Source of the DNA: Sphingobacterium wenxiniae
GTDB lineage: Bacteria > Bacteroidota > Bacteroidia > Sphingobacteriales > Sphingobacteriaceae
Reading direction: 5' to 3'
NCBI RefSeq assembly: GCF_900116225.1
Contig: NZ_FOZZ01000002.1
Location: forward strand, 310,001 to 374,000
DNA length: 64,000 bases
Each line of letters opens with the position of its first letter. The first letter of the stretch is position 1. Below the pieces are notes generated by a model that saw only the letters and a list, made by a program, of their open reading frames with translations, did no database searches and was not told the DNA's origin. A program made the translations under genes and the position numbers. Positions 43,354 through 52,926 of this stretch are shown piece by piece.

Positions 43354-44658
43354 TTACGCCCGCATTATACGGACCTTCTTTCCTTTTATCTTTTGATTAT
43401 TTCCTTGTTTGATGATTTGAGCGGCAACTGATCGCTCCACAGCAACATAGGCTTCTTTATCTTTTACTTCAATAATTCCAACCTGTTCTTTGTTGATGTC
43501 GTTTAAATTGAGTAGAAAGCCTACAATATCTATTTTGTTGATTTTATCTTTTTTACCACCACTGATGTACAGTGTAGCAAAAGGCGAGTTTGGAGGAAGT
43601 TCATATTCACCATCCAGTTGTTCTTCAAGGGTATCTGTTGCTATATATGGGTAATCTTCTTCTGGTTTTAGAATCACAAAGACTTCTCCTTCGGCCTGCA
43701 TACGAGCCGTACGCCCATTGCGATGGATAAAAGCATCTTCTTTGTAAGGAAGTTGATAGTGAATAATAACATCAACCTCTGGAATATCAAGTCCACGAGC
43801 TGCCAAATCAGTCGTGATCAGAATGCGATTGGAATTGTTCCTGAATTTTAAGAGTGCCAATTCGCGGTCGCTCTGTTCTAATCCACCATGGAATACATCG
43901 TGCATAATTTCTCGATCATCCAACAGTTCACTGATATGATCTACTGCGTCTCTATGATTGCAAAAAATCAGCGTTTTCTTGATACCATTTTTGCAAAGCA
44001 AATTGAACAATGCTTTAAGCTTATATTGAGCCGGAGCAATAACTTTCCGTAATGTCAGTTTTGGAGCAGTTTCTTCCTCATTCAGATGATTGACCATGAC
44101 ATACTCGCCGATACCTGTAAATTCAGGAATTTCTGTCATAGTCGTGGCAGAAGTCAGAATACGGTGCTTCAATGAGGATAACCGTTCAATTATTGCTGAC
44201 ATTTGTTCTTGGAACCCGAATTCCAAGGACTTGTCAAATTCATCCAGAATTAATGTTTCTATATTTTGTGCATCAAAATTGTCTCGTTCCAGATGATACA
44301 GAATACGGCCGGGCGTACCGATTAATAGGGCAGGAGCCTCTTTGAGTTTGTTCCGTTCTGCTTTCGTGTCATTGCCACCGTAGCAACAGGTTATTTTATA
44401 GCCTATATGCACTTTTTTCATAACCTGTTCAATCTGCAAAGCTAACTCCCTTGTGGGAACGAGTATCAAAGTTTGCACACCAGTTTTTCCCTTCTCCAAA
44501 TGGTTGAGTAATAAAAGTCCAAAGGCTAAAGTCTTCCCGGAGCCAGTAGGTGAATGCAGTATGAAATCCTGGGCAGGATTGTATACTTTTTGTACCTCTT
44601 GCTGCATAGCATTGAGGTCATTAATCTGCATTCTTTGCAAAATCTGTTGTAATGACAT
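43354..44658 (-). CDS. DEAD-box RNA helicase, DbpA-like, with DEFD motif
   Basis: The start at ATG 44658 gives 434 aa; an ATG at 44673 is also in frame. The helicase core has motif I PTGSGKT, Ia VPTRELALQ, II DEFD (residues 139-142, in place of DEAD), III SAT and VI HRNGRTAR. The last about 70 residues (KDKINKIDIVGFLLNLNDIN; VERSVAAQIIKQG; IKGKKVRIMRA) are a DbpA-type RNA-binding domain, which in E. coli targets 23S rRNA hairpin 92. It probably acts in large-subunit assembly. TACTTTTG lies 4 bases before the ATG. Confidence 0.92.
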   Translation of the reverse strand: MSLQQILQRMQINDLNAMQQEVQKVYNPAQDFILHSPTGSGKTLAFGLLLLNHLEKGKTGVQTLILVPTRELALQIEQVMKKVHIGYKITCCYGGNDTKAERNKLKEAPALLIGTPGRILYHLERDNFDAQNIETLILDEFDKSLEFGFQEQMSAIIERLSSLKHRILTSATTMTEIPEFTGIGEYVMVNHLNEEETAPKLTLRKVIAPAQYKLKALFNLLCKNGIKKTLIFCNHRDAVDHISELLDDREIMHDVFHGGLEQSDRELALLKFRNNSNRILITTDLAARGLDIPEVDVIIHYQLPYKEDAFIHRNGRTARMQAEGEVFVILKPEEDYPYIATDTLEEQLDGEYELPPNSPFATLYISGGKKDKINKIDIVGFLLNLNDINKEQVGIIEVKDKEAYVAVERSVAAQIIKQGNNQKIKGKKVRIMRA

Positions 44659-44820
44659 GACACAAAAGTACATTTTTTAACCTGTAGAATAGATAGATTC
44701 CCTAAAAATAAAGGGAAGATTAATGAATAAGCGAATAATCCACATAATTTATATGTTTTTGGCATACATCTTGCTAGTAAATAAGTAATTTCATAATTTA
44801 GGTTAATAATTGGTTAGTTA

Positions 44821-44860
44821 GAAGACTGTCACCTCCCCGGCGACGGTCTTCTTCTTTTTT
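44821..44860 (+). terminator. hairpin with T-run on plus strand, no gene assigned
   Basis: GAAGACTGTC (44821-44830) pairs with GACGGTCTTC (44842-44851), with one G-T pair, and is followed by a T-run to 44860. It has the form of a plus-strand terminator, but no plus-strand gene precedes it within the 160 bases back to the divergent helicase start. Confidence 0.6.
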
Positions 44861-44873
44861 AAGACTCTGGAGC

Positions 44874-44901
44874 AAAAAAAATGCCGACATCACGTCGGCA
44901 C
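44874..44901 (-). terminator. terminator of the outer-membrane protein gene
   Basis: TGCCGACAT / ATGTCGGCA-type stem (44882-44900) followed on the minus strand by eight T residues, 32 bases after the stop of the beta-barrel gene. Confidence 0.88.
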
Positions 44902-44932
44902 TTTCTCATACTTCCTCTAAGTTAAGTTATTC

Positions 44933-45520
44933 TTAGAAATAAAATTGTACACCTAAAGTTGGTGCTAATGAATTAGCATCTAAACCAAATTTGTTGGTCG
45001 TAACATCTGCAGTTTTGTTTTTGTTTGATTCAAAATACAAACCTCTTACTTTCATCTCAACACCAATTTTGCTGGTTGGGAAGAAAGCAAAACCAGGAGC
45101 TAATTCTACACCATAGTTTTCAAATTTGCTTTTAGTTTCTGCGGAAAGAACTTCTGTAGTGGTTTTACCCCATGACATTGGTACGGATAATTGTGTAAAG
45201 TATCTAAACTGACCATTACCGATGTAGTTTCTTACAAAAGGAGAAACTTGGAAAGCATCTCTCTTAATACTGTTGTCAGCTGTAGTTTCAGCTTTAGACC
45301 AGTTGTAACCAACACCTGTACCTACAGCCCAGTTATCACTCACGAAATAACCTACAGTAGGATTAATAGAGAAAGAGTTGTTTTTGTTGTCTGTATCTTT
45401 CACTTTTGAAGTTTCAAAACCAACTTGTCCACCCACGATGAATTTACCTTTTTCAGTTTGTGCTTGTGAAGCTGCTGTTAAAGCTGCTACTGCTGTAAGC
45501 GTTAAGAATAACTTTTTCAT
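44933..45520 (-). CDS. outer-membrane beta-barrel protein (porin-like family)
   Basis: A 195-aa protein with a clear signal peptide (MKKLFLTLTAVAALTAASQAQ). It has an 8-stranded barrel pattern (KFIVGGQVGFETSKV; WAVGTGVGYNWSK; YGVELAPGFAFFPTSKIGVE) ending in the aromatic strand LGVQFYF. It resembles the small OmpA/OmpX-like barrels that are abundant in Bacteroidota. It has its own terminator and probably its own promoter in the 404-base upstream gap. Confidence 0.88.
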   Translation of the reverse strand: MKKLFLTLTAVAALTAASQAQTEKGKFIVGGQVGFETSKVKDTDNKNNSFSINPTVGYFVSDNWAVGTGVGYNWSKAETTADNSIKRDAFQVSPFVRNYIGNGQFRYFTQLSVPMSWGKTTTEVLSAETKSKFENYGVELAPGFAFFPTSKIGVEMKVRGLYFESNKNKTADVTTNKFGLDANSLAPTLGVQFYF

Positions 45521-45924
45521 AACAATCTAAATTAAATTTTGTTCTTTTTATTTGACTATTTTTAAAATCGGGTCAAATAGTTCAATTGCTGTGCCAAACT
45601 CAAAACCAATTGTCATTAAATTGTTTGTTTATGCAACTAAAATTTATCGTCCTTATCTGATAAAATATTCAAGATATAACTAATACATTGTGCTACATTA
45701 CCTTATAAATACAAAATTTATTTCTGTTGAACACATCAATTCATTTGTTTTTATTCCGAATGTAGCTAAATATCGACATGAGCCCAACAAATATATAGTT
45801 GCTTAGTCTGACAGATTTTTAAATAAGACGTTTTTGCTATACAGTTTTTGAAAAATCAATTGATTAAGACTATGAGGAACTACAGAATAATATTACCTTT
45901 ATCTTATTCAATACACCTTTATCC
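45521..45924. other. 404-base A+T-rich intergenic region
   Basis: It lies between the divergent barrel and carboxypeptidase genes. It is strongly A+T-rich, without an open frame of note, palindrome or repeat. A near-consensus TACCTTTA at 45894-45901 may be the -7 element of the carboxypeptidase gene; no matching element is clear for the barrel gene. Confidence 0.5.
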
Positions 45925-47646
45925 ATGATATACAAACTGACATGTACGCTTGTATGCTTTATTCTTGCATTTCAACTTAAAGGACAAGAGATTGCTTATG
46001 AACTGGATCCTAAAAAAAATACCACAGCAACATACGAGGAACTGATCCAGTTTTACAAGGACTTAGCAAGTTCTGACTCTCGTGCAAGACTGTTGGAAAT
46101 TGGTGTAACCGATGTAGGTAAGCCCTTACATTTGCTGGTGCTTTCAGCGGATGGCCATTTTGACCCTAAACAGGTTAAGGCTGCCAATAAAGCAGTTTTA
46201 CTCATTAATAATGGCATACACCCAGGCGAACCTGAGGGAATAGATGCCTCAATGATGTTTGTTCGTGACATCTTAGCAGCTGACAAATTGCCGGAGAATG
46301 TGGTTATGTGTCTGATTCCGGTATATAATGTGGCTGGTATGCTCAATAGGGGTATATCACGCGTTAATCAAAATGGACCTGATCTGTATGGTTTTAGAGG
46401 TAGCAGGCAACATTATGATCTGAACCGAGACTTTATTAAAACCGACACACGTAATTCTAAGCTCTTCCAGCAAATTTTTCAGACATGGGATCCCGATGTG
46501 TTTCTTGACACACATACTAGCAATGGAGCAGATTATCAATACATAATGACACTCATCGCTACTCAGAAAGATAAGCTACATCCATTATTGGGCACTTGGA
46601 TGGAAGAGACTTTTACCAAACCACTTTATACGCGTATGGAAGCATCCAATTATCCAATGATTCCATATGTAAACAGTCTTGGCGAAACACCTGAATCGGG
46701 TCTGGTTGGCTTTTTGGAATCTGGGAGATATTCCACTGGATATGCGGCTCTGCATCATACGATTGGATATATGCCGGAAACACATATGTGGAAGCCTTAT
46801 GCCGAACGCGTGCAATCCACATATACCCTTATGAATCATTTGTTGGAATTAACAGCCAGTCAACAGGTGACATTGATCGAAAAGCGAAGACAAGTTAAAG
46901 AAGCTGTCAGACAACAGACTGTCTTCCCCATTACTTGGCAACTCAACACCGGTCAGGTTGACAGTCTGCAATTTTTAGGTTATGAGGCTGGACATAAGGA
47001 GAGTAAGGTGAGCGGATTACAGCGTTTGTTTTATGACCGAGGCAAACCAACCAAGATTCAGATCCCGTATTATAATAATTATGAACCTGTTATAAATATC
47101 GAAAAACCAATAGCTTATATTGTTCCACAAGCCTATGATAGGGTAGTTGACCTATTAAAAATAAATGGTGTTAAGCTACAACCTTTGAGTCGAGATACAA
47201 CCATAACGGTAGAACTGTATTATATCACGGACTATAAAACAATGAACAAGCCTTATGAAGGACATTACTTACATCATGATGTCCAAGTACGCACTGTTCA
47301 AAAAAATATGCAGTTTTTTGCTGGTGATTTATGGGTGGAGATGAATCAAGAGCGCAACCGTTATATTGTAGAAACTCTAGAACCTCAGGCAATAGATTCA
47401 TTTTTCAATTGGAATTTTTTTGATGCTATTTTGTCTCAGAAAGAATATTTCTCTGCTTATATATTTGAAGAAGAAGCTGTACGATTATTAGAGGAAAACC
47501 CTGAATGGAAAGTAGAATTGGAGTCAGAAAGGGTACATAATTCTAAGTTTGCCCAAGACGGACGCGCCCAACTGGATTGGATCTATAGGAAATCACCTTA
47601 TTATGAAGTAGGACATCTTTTATATCCGATAGCTCGAGTGAGGTAA
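45925..47646 (+). CDS. exported M14-family zinc carboxypeptidase
   Basis: A 573-aa protein with a signal peptide (LVCFILAFQLKGQ). Zinc ligands His99 and Glu102 lie in NNGIHPGEPEG, substrate-binding RQHYDLNRDF is at 161-170, and the third ligand is probably His197 in LDTHTSNGADY. This matches Bacteroidota M14 peptidases longer than pancreatic carboxypeptidase, with an extra C-terminal beta domain. It probably degrades peptides in the periplasm or outside. It may supply substrates for uptake systems, but it is not linked to any here. Confidence 0.9.
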   Translation: MIYKLTCTLVCFILAFQLKGQEIAYELDPKKNTTATYEELIQFYKDLASSDSRARLLEIGVTDVGKPLHLLVLSADGHFDPKQVKAANKAVLLINNGIHPGEPEGIDASMMFVRDILAADKLPENVVMCLIPVYNVAGMLNRGISRVNQNGPDLYGFRGSRQHYDLNRDFIKTDTRNSKLFQQIFQTWDPDVFLDTHTSNGADYQYIMTLIATQKDKLHPLLGTWMEETFTKPLYTRMEASNYPMIPYVNSLGETPESGLVGFLESGRYSTGYAALHHTIGYMPETHMWKPYAERVQSTYTLMNHLLELTASQQVTLIEKRRQVKEAVRQQTVFPITWQLNTGQVDSLQFLGYEAGHKESKVSGLQRLFYDRGKPTKIQIPYYNNYEPVINIEKPIAYIVPQAYDRVVDLLKINGVKLQPLSRDTTITVELYYITDYKTMNKPYEGHYLHHDVQVRTVQKNMQFFAGDLWVEMNQERNRYIVETLEPQAIDSFFNWNFFDAILSQKEYFSAYIFEEEAVRLLEENPEWKVELESERVHNSKFAQDGRAQLDWIYRKSPYYEVGHLLYPIARVR

Positions 47647-47653
47647 ACGACAT

Positions 47654-47980
47654 CTATTCATCTTTGGCATTGGCAATAAGATAAGCCCGTACGAGCATTC
47701 CGTCCTGGTCATTAAGTTTTGCCTTGGGAATCATCCGCTTCACTATTTTGTTCCAACGCTCCGGAGTTTGGGTTTCTGCAGCTTTCAATTTGTGACAACT
47801 GCCACAGTTATTGATGAAGAGCTGTTCACCTTCTTTAAGTTGTTCCGTATTATACTGTGCCAAAATTTGTTGTTTGGTTTCTACGGGCAACGCGCGTATG
47901 GTTTTACTGGCCATTGGGAAACAGGCTACCATAAAGATTATGAGCATGCTTGCAAAACACAAAATCTTTAATCTTTTCAT
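47654..47980 (-). CDS. small lipoprotein cytochrome c
   Basis: The start at ATG 47980 gives 108 aa with a lipoprotein signal (FASMLIIFMVAC, lipid Cys20). The haem-binding CGSCH is at residues 59-63 and a Met-containing MIPKAK stretch could give the distal ligand. The fold is that of a minimal mono-haem cytochrome c on the periplasmic side. Its electron partner is not evident; it is a single gene between convergent and divergent neighbours. Confidence 0.85.
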   Translation of the reverse strand: MKRLKILCFASMLIIFMVACFPMASKTIRALPVETKQQILAQYNTEQLKEGEQLFINNCGSCHKLKAAETQTPERWNKIVKRMIPKAKLNDQDGMLVRAYLIANAKDE

Positions 47981-48095
47981 AATTATTATCTCCTTTCTCT
48001 TGTGTATAACAAACAATAAATAAACATTGTTTGTTAGGGTAAAATAATCACAGAATAAATTTCTACATTTACGGGCATATAGACTTTATAAAAAT

Positions 48096-48953
48096 ATGGC
48101 TTCTGGTATTTTTGCTATTTTAGATGATATTGCCGCTTTGATGGATGATGTGGCTGTGGCCAGTAAGATTGCAACGAAGAAAACGGCAGGAATATTAGGC
48201 GATGATTTGGCAGTAAATGCCGAAAAAGCAACAGGTTTTTTGGCTTCAAGGGAAATCCCGGTTTTGTGGGCCATCACCAAAGGATCTTTTATCAACAAGC
48301 TGATTATTATCCCCATCGCTTTATTACTGAATGTATTTTTTCCGATCGCCATCAAGGTTATTTTAATTTTGGGTGGTCTCTATCTGGCTTATGAAGGGAT
48401 GGAAAAAATTGTGGAGTATCTCTTCCATAAAAATGAAAAGAAGGAGCACAGTATAGATGACTCTCAAGAAGACAATGGAATTGAAGCTGAACGTACAAAA
48501 ATAAAGTCGGCCATCACCACGGACTTTATCTTATCGGTAGAAATTGTTATCATCGCTTTAGGGACAGTTTTGGACAAGAGTCTATCAATACAAATTTTGA
48601 CAGTATCTGTTGTAGCTTTGTTGGCTACCGTAGGCGTTTATGGTATCGTAGCCGTTATTGTAAGGATGGATGACGTTGGTTATAGGTTGATTAAACAATC
48701 GGACGATAAGGGATTTGTTGCAAAGGCAGGTCATGCGTTGGTGCGGTTACTGCCCATCATTATAAAGTCCCTGGGTGTTATCGGAACTATTGCCCTGATA
48801 TTAGTATCGGGAGGTATATTTGTCCACAATATCGATTGTTTCCATCATCTCTTACCCAGCTTGCCATCTGTGATAAAAGAATTCTCGATAGGGCTTATTG
48901 CAGGAGCATTGGTCGTTGCTGTGGTTACACTTGTAAAAAAGGTTATAAGATAA
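48096..48953 (+). CDS. DUF808 (YedI-like) membrane protein
   Basis: A 285-aa inner-membrane protein. The N-terminal GIFAILDDIAALMDDVAVAS followed by TKKTAGILGDDLAVNAEKAT is diagnostic of DUF808. It has about six helices, with a short charged loop (residues 111-145). The function is unknown. It ends before a strong bidirectional hairpin. Confidence 0.9.
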   Translation: MASGIFAILDDIAALMDDVAVASKIATKKTAGILGDDLAVNAEKATGFLASREIPVLWAITKGSFINKLIIIPIALLLNVFFPIAIKVILILGGLYLAYEGMEKIVEYLFHKNEKKEHSIDDSQEDNGIEAERTKIKSAITTDFILSVEIVIIALGTVLDKSLSIQILTVSVVALLATVGVYGIVAVIVRMDDVGYRLIKQSDDKGFVAKAGHALVRLLPIIIKSLGVIGTIALILVSGGIFVHNIDCFHHLLPSLPSVIKEFSIGLIAGALVVAVVTLVKKVIR

Positions 48954-49001
48954 AATGATGGTTATAGGAGTGAAGGGGATTATATAAAACAAGAGAGAAA
49001 C

Positions 49002-49047
49002 GTTTTCGTTGTCATTCTTCGACCATGCACAGAGTGACAACGAAAAC
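49002..49047. terminator. bidirectional terminator hairpin
   Basis: GTTTTCGTTGTCA (49002-49014) and TGACAACGAAAAC (49035-49047) form a perfect 13-bp stem between the convergent DUF808 and FemAB-like genes, with T-rich sequence following on the plus strand. Confidence 0.8.
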
Positions 49048-49052
49048 AGTTT

Positions 49053-50177
49053 TTAAGAAAGGTGATAACTCTGGTTTTTAAATTCCATAGATGTATAATA
49101 ATTATACTTTTCATTGTCCAATGGATAATCCCAACAACCTAACCGTCTATACATTTCTCCTCCAAAACCAGCCTTGAAACGATAGAGCCCATACATTGGA
49201 TGGGAGGGATCTGCTGATGGGGCTACACCGAAGAAGTCATATTCCGTACAGCCTTTTTCTTTTGCTATCTGCATTGCTCGCCATTGTAGTGCATAGCTTG
49301 CCATATAATTACGATGTTCAGATGCTGACGCGCCATAAAGGTAAGTTCCTCGACTTGCAGATAACACCAGGAACATTGCTGCTAGCGGTTTTTCATCAAC
49401 CTCCGCAACCAACAGGTATACCTCTGCCGGTGAACTTGTATCATTTGCACGGGCAGACAGCACAATCTTAAAATAGTTGATGTCATGAAGAAAGAAATTA
49501 TTCCGATTGGCCGTCTGTCTATATAGTTCGTACCATATATCAATACTTTCCAAGCCTAAAGATTTTATGCGTACCCCTTTCCGAGTAGACAGGTGGATGT
49601 TATAGCGGGTCTTCGGTTTCATCAGCCCCAATAGGGTGTCCGTATCTTTTTTAAGATCCATGAAAATGGTATTGGAAGGAAGGATGTCTGTATTTGCCTT
49701 TCTCAAGTTCCAATGTTCTGTATTGTAATTTAGACGAATTTCCTGAATATGTCTATCTGGCGCTCCCAGCCAATTACCGTGCAAATCATAACAACTATCA
49801 TCTTTTGCCCAATGAGACTCCCAGGACAAGTCGTAACGTATCAAAATGCATTTAGCTGGCAGGAAGGAACGAAGGCTTTCCGAGAGTTGTTCTAAGAAAT
49901 AGCCTTGGTTTTCTTCAGAAGGTTCTATTTCTGGTCCATAGGGAACATAAGCGATACAATGCTCCGCATCAATAGCTTGGATTAATATCAATAAATCTCC
50001 TACAAAATAGCTCATTTCTTCTGTATGGGTAAACAGATCGGATAATTTTGTGGTAAAATTAAAAGCTGATGTCTGTACGCCTTGCTGTTTTTTCACTTCA
50101 GACCAATAGGCCGTCTGTTGTATAATTGATGTTTTGTAAATCTGTCTATTTTCTTTCTGTTGTATATCTGCGATCAT
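49053..50177 (-). CDS. FemAB/FemX-family aminoacyltransferase-like protein
   Basis: A 374-aa protein with two GNAT-like domains. Motifs include TRYNIHLSTRKGVRIKSLGL, the YLLVAEVDEKPLAAMFLVL strand pair and YALQWRAMQIAKEKGCTEYD with FFGVAPS, typical of the FemX branch. Firmicute members add amino acids from tRNA to lipid II stem peptides. In Bacteroidota the acceptor is not established, and a role in envelope assembly is inferred. It is a single gene. Confidence 0.82.
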   Translation of the reverse strand: MIADIQQKENRQIYKTSIIQQTAYWSEVKKQQGVQTSAFNFTTKLSDLFTHTEEMSYFVGDLLILIQAIDAEHCIAYVPYGPEIEPSEENQGYFLEQLSESLRSFLPAKCILIRYDLSWESHWAKDDSCYDLHGNWLGAPDRHIQEIRLNYNTEHWNLRKANTDILPSNTIFMDLKKDTDTLLGLMKPKTRYNIHLSTRKGVRIKSLGLESIDIWYELYRQTANRNNFFLHDINYFKIVLSARANDTSSPAEVYLLVAEVDEKPLAAMFLVLSASRGTYLYGASASEHRNYMASYALQWRAMQIAKEKGCTEYDFFGVAPSADPSHPMYGLYRFKAGFGGEMYRRLGCWDYPLDNEKYNYYTSMEFKNQSYHLS

Positions 50178-50420
50178 ATCCTTCTTAAAAAGTGAATCTA
50201 AAACAATAGATTTTCATAAAATGAGATATATTGCTCCTTAGATTTCTTTGCCCAAAACCGCAAACATAGCCAAAACATTCCTTATTCCCTAAAATCCTTA
50301 TATATACAGCTTATCTGTTACAACAATAGGAAGAAAAAAGTCAAAAATGTTTTGTAACTTTAACATAAAGAATTAGTGCTCATACCATTTTCCCGTATGC
50401 TACCAAACAAATAATGTACT

Positions 50421-51509
50421 ATGGCTACAATTATTCTTATCCTCTCTATTCTTTTAATTTTACTAAGTCTATTACCGTTCGTACAAAACCAACATTGGAT
50501 ATTTCGTGTGCCCGAATTTTTGAAATTGCAGATTTTTGTATTGCAGGTTATTGTGTTTATTGCTGCATTCTTTTATATGAAAGATACCCAATGTTTCTGG
50601 ATAATCCAGCCTATACAGGCAGCATTGATAGTTTACCACGCAATTATTCTGATGCGTTATACTAAATTCTGGCGGACAACGACGTTTGAACAAAGAGGAA
50701 ATGCTTCGGACAAAATCAAAATTATTTCTTGCAATATTTATCAATTCAATACAGAATATCAACGCTTTGTGAATTTGATTCAAAAAGAACAACCTGATAT
50801 TTTCCTTACTATGGAAAGCAACAGCGATTGGGAGCAAGCAATGCGTGTCTTGGAAAAGGAGTATCCTAATTTTGAAAAAGTCACCTTGGAAAATACTTAC
50901 GGCATGCACTTTTATACAAAATTAAAAGTGCACAAGGTACAGACGCATTATTTTGTAGCTGAAGACCTCCCTAGTATAGAAGCTGAACTTGAAACTCGTG
51001 ACGGACATCGCTTCGTGTTTTTTTGTGTACATCCGCCGCCGCCAAGCCCTACAGAAGAGGACAACTCCAAAGAAAGGGATGGAGACTTACTCAGTGTTGC
51101 TAAACGGGTTAGGGATTATAAATTACCTGTAGTTATTACCGGAGATTTTAATAATGTGGCTTGGGCAAGATCCTCTGTATTATTTAGGAAGACCAGTAGA
51201 CTTATCGATGCGCGTATTGGTCGAGGTATTCTATCTACTTTTCATGCTAAATATTGGTTTTTTCGCGTGCCACTAGATTTACTGTTCCATAGTCCCGAGG
51301 TTTTCATTGACAGACTTTTTATCTATCCATCTGTAGGTTCTGATCATTTTCCCATAGGATGTACTTTTCATATAGACTGCCATTCCGAAGAGCAAGAAGA
51401 ACAGATAGAACACCTTGAGGCAGGAGAGATGCAGGAAGTAAACGAGCTTATCGAAGAGGGCAAGAACGAAGAAAGTGATAATAGGGAAGATGTAGTGAAT
51501 AATTCTTAA
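50421..51509 (+). CDS. membrane-anchored endonuclease/exonuclease/phosphatase family protein
   Basis: A 362-aa protein with two or three N-terminal membrane helices (about residues 1-80). An EEP-fold domain follows: ISCNIYQFNTEY, LTMESNSDW, FFCVHPPPPSPTEED, VITGDFNNVAW and the final SDHFPIGCTF, which supply the metal and catalytic residues. The C-terminal about 45 residues are highly acidic and likely disordered. Substrates could be nucleic acid or phospholipid. It is a single gene, divergent from the FemAB-like gene. Confidence 0.88.
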   Translation: MATIILILSILLILLSLLPFVQNQHWIFRVPEFLKLQIFVLQVIVFIAAFFYMKDTQCFWIIQPIQAALIVYHAIILMRYTKFWRTTTFEQRGNASDKIKIISCNIYQFNTEYQRFVNLIQKEQPDIFLTMESNSDWEQAMRVLEKEYPNFEKVTLENTYGMHFYTKLKVHKVQTHYFVAEDLPSIEAELETRDGHRFVFFCVHPPPPSPTEEDNSKERDGDLLSVAKRVRDYKLPVVITGDFNNVAWARSSVLFRKTSRLIDARIGRGILSTFHAKYWFFRVPLDLLFHSPEVFIDRLFIYPSVGSDHFPIGCTFHIDCHSEEQEEQIEHLEAGEMQEVNELIEEGKNEESDNREDVVNNS

Positions 51510-51627
51510 AAGAGTTTTATCTATAGCTACCACACCCAAGGGTTATCTCCCAAGAGCGTACTCTTATTAATAGTTGTATGTTTAAATGGTTAAATTTTTC
51601 TTTAGTATAAGAATAAAAAGTTATTCC

Positions 51628-52833
51628 TTATCTCCCAAACCTAAACCACTCACTTAGTAAATGCTTTTTGCCTTTCAGCCAGAGCGAAACCATTTCCATT
51701 CCCGTTACGGAAAAGGTAATGCCATTGCCTCCGAAACCACAGACGAAATACGAGTTTTTAAAATCCTTATGTTCGCCAATATAAGGCAGTCCGTCTTTAG
51801 TTTCTCCAAAAGTTCCTGCCCAAGCAAAATCGGGTTGAAACGGAACGTGAGGCAGATATTTCTCAAACGATTTGACGAGTTTCTGTTCCTTTTTGTTAAT
51901 TAAGGCATCTCGTTTTTGTGGGTTTCGGAACTCCTCGTCTTCGCCGCCAATAAGCATTCGCCCATCATCGGTAGTGCGAAGATAGATGTAAGGATCTGCT
52001 GTATTCCAAATCAGAATGTCTTTGTATTTCCTGCTCTGCTCAAGCATTACTTCCGAAACAATCGCATAAGTGCTGATAAGGTCAACGAACTTCTCCTTTA
52101 TCATAGTGTCGCTCTCGTAACCCACACAATACACAATCTTTTTGCATTTGAGAGTCGCACCTCTACTCAGGGTTACAAGGTTGTGTCGAGGATTATATTG
52201 CACGTCCGTAAGCTCGGTGCGGTCGTATATCTGCAATCCTTTCTTTTGGTTATAGACTAGAATTTCGTGTACGAGCATAAACGCGTCCACACTGGCTCCC
52301 TGTTTGGAAAGGATGCCTCCGTAGGTTTTCTGCACACCGTATTTCTTTTCGATTTCATCGGCTTCGAGCCATTTTACGTCAAAGCCTGCTTTTTTTCGCG
52401 CTTCAAATTCTTTTTTCAATCCGTCCACATCTTTTTTGTATGCCGAAAAATACAGCGAGTCTTTTTTGCGAAAGCCAGCTTTGGATTTAATCTTTCTGGC
52501 TACTTCACCCAAATCGTCTATGGCTTTGGAACAAGCGTGATAACTCGCCACAGCTCCTTTTTCTCCGACCATCTCTATCAATTCGTGCAAAGGCGTATCA
52601 ATCTCGTACTGCAACATAGACGTCGTGGCAGATGAACTACCGTTTGAGATTTCACGCTTGTCAATCAGAATAGTTTTGTATCCGTCCTGAATGCACTGAT
52701 GTGCTATCAATGATCCTGTAATACCTCCTCCCACTATTAAAACCTCGCATTCCGTATCTTCTTTCAGTGAAGGGAAGGACTGTATTAAACCGTTTTTGAT
52801 TAGCCAAAATGGCTCATTTGATTTTATGTCCAT
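51628..52833 (-). CDS. FAD-dependent oxidoreductase (DAO family)
   Basis: The start at ATG 52833 (MDIKSNEPFWLIKNG) gives 401 aa; the longer frame would read through an upstream hairpin. It has a Rossmann FAD motif VLIVGGGITGSLIAHQ, the DKREISNGSSSATTSML substrate-region loop and the C-terminal GFGGNGITFS flavin motif. Related Bacteroidota and Proteobacteria proteins often carry a C-terminal Rieske domain, which is absent here. It follows the catalase gene and is probably part of the same stress-response group. The substrate is unknown. Confidence 0.88.
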   Translation of the reverse strand: MDIKSNEPFWLIKNGLIQSFPSLKEDTECEVLIVGGGITGSLIAHQCIQDGYKTILIDKREISNGSSSATTSMLQYEIDTPLHELIEMVGEKGAVASYHACSKAIDDLGEVARKIKSKAGFRKKDSLYFSAYKKDVDGLKKEFEARKKAGFDVKWLEADEIEKKYGVQKTYGGILSKQGASVDAFMLVHEILVYNQKKGLQIYDRTELTDVQYNPRHNLVTLSRGATLKCKKIVYCVGYESDTMIKEKFVDLISTYAIVSEVMLEQSRKYKDILIWNTADPYIYLRTTDDGRMLIGGEDEEFRNPQKRDALINKKEQKLVKSFEKYLPHVPFQPDFAWAGTFGETKDGLPYIGEHKDFKNSYFVCGFGGNGITFSVTGMEMVSLWLKGKKHLLSEWFRFGR

Positions 52834-52881
52834 AGCGTTATGATTTTTGTAAAATTTTTGTTTCTTCGCTAATTTTCTTTT

Positions 52882-52911
52882 CCTTCCAACCCGATAAATT
52901 GGGTTGGAAGG
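52882..52911. other. 11-bp perfect hairpin between catalase and FAD oxidoreductase genes
   Basis: CCTTCCAACCC (52882-52892) and GGGTTGGAAGG (52901-52911) with an 8-base loop. On the transcribed minus strand the stem is followed by an A-rich, not a T-rich, run, so it is more likely an attenuator or mRNA-stabilising hairpin than a simple terminator. Confidence 0.65.
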
Positions 52912-52926
52912 AAGAAAGTCTTTCAA

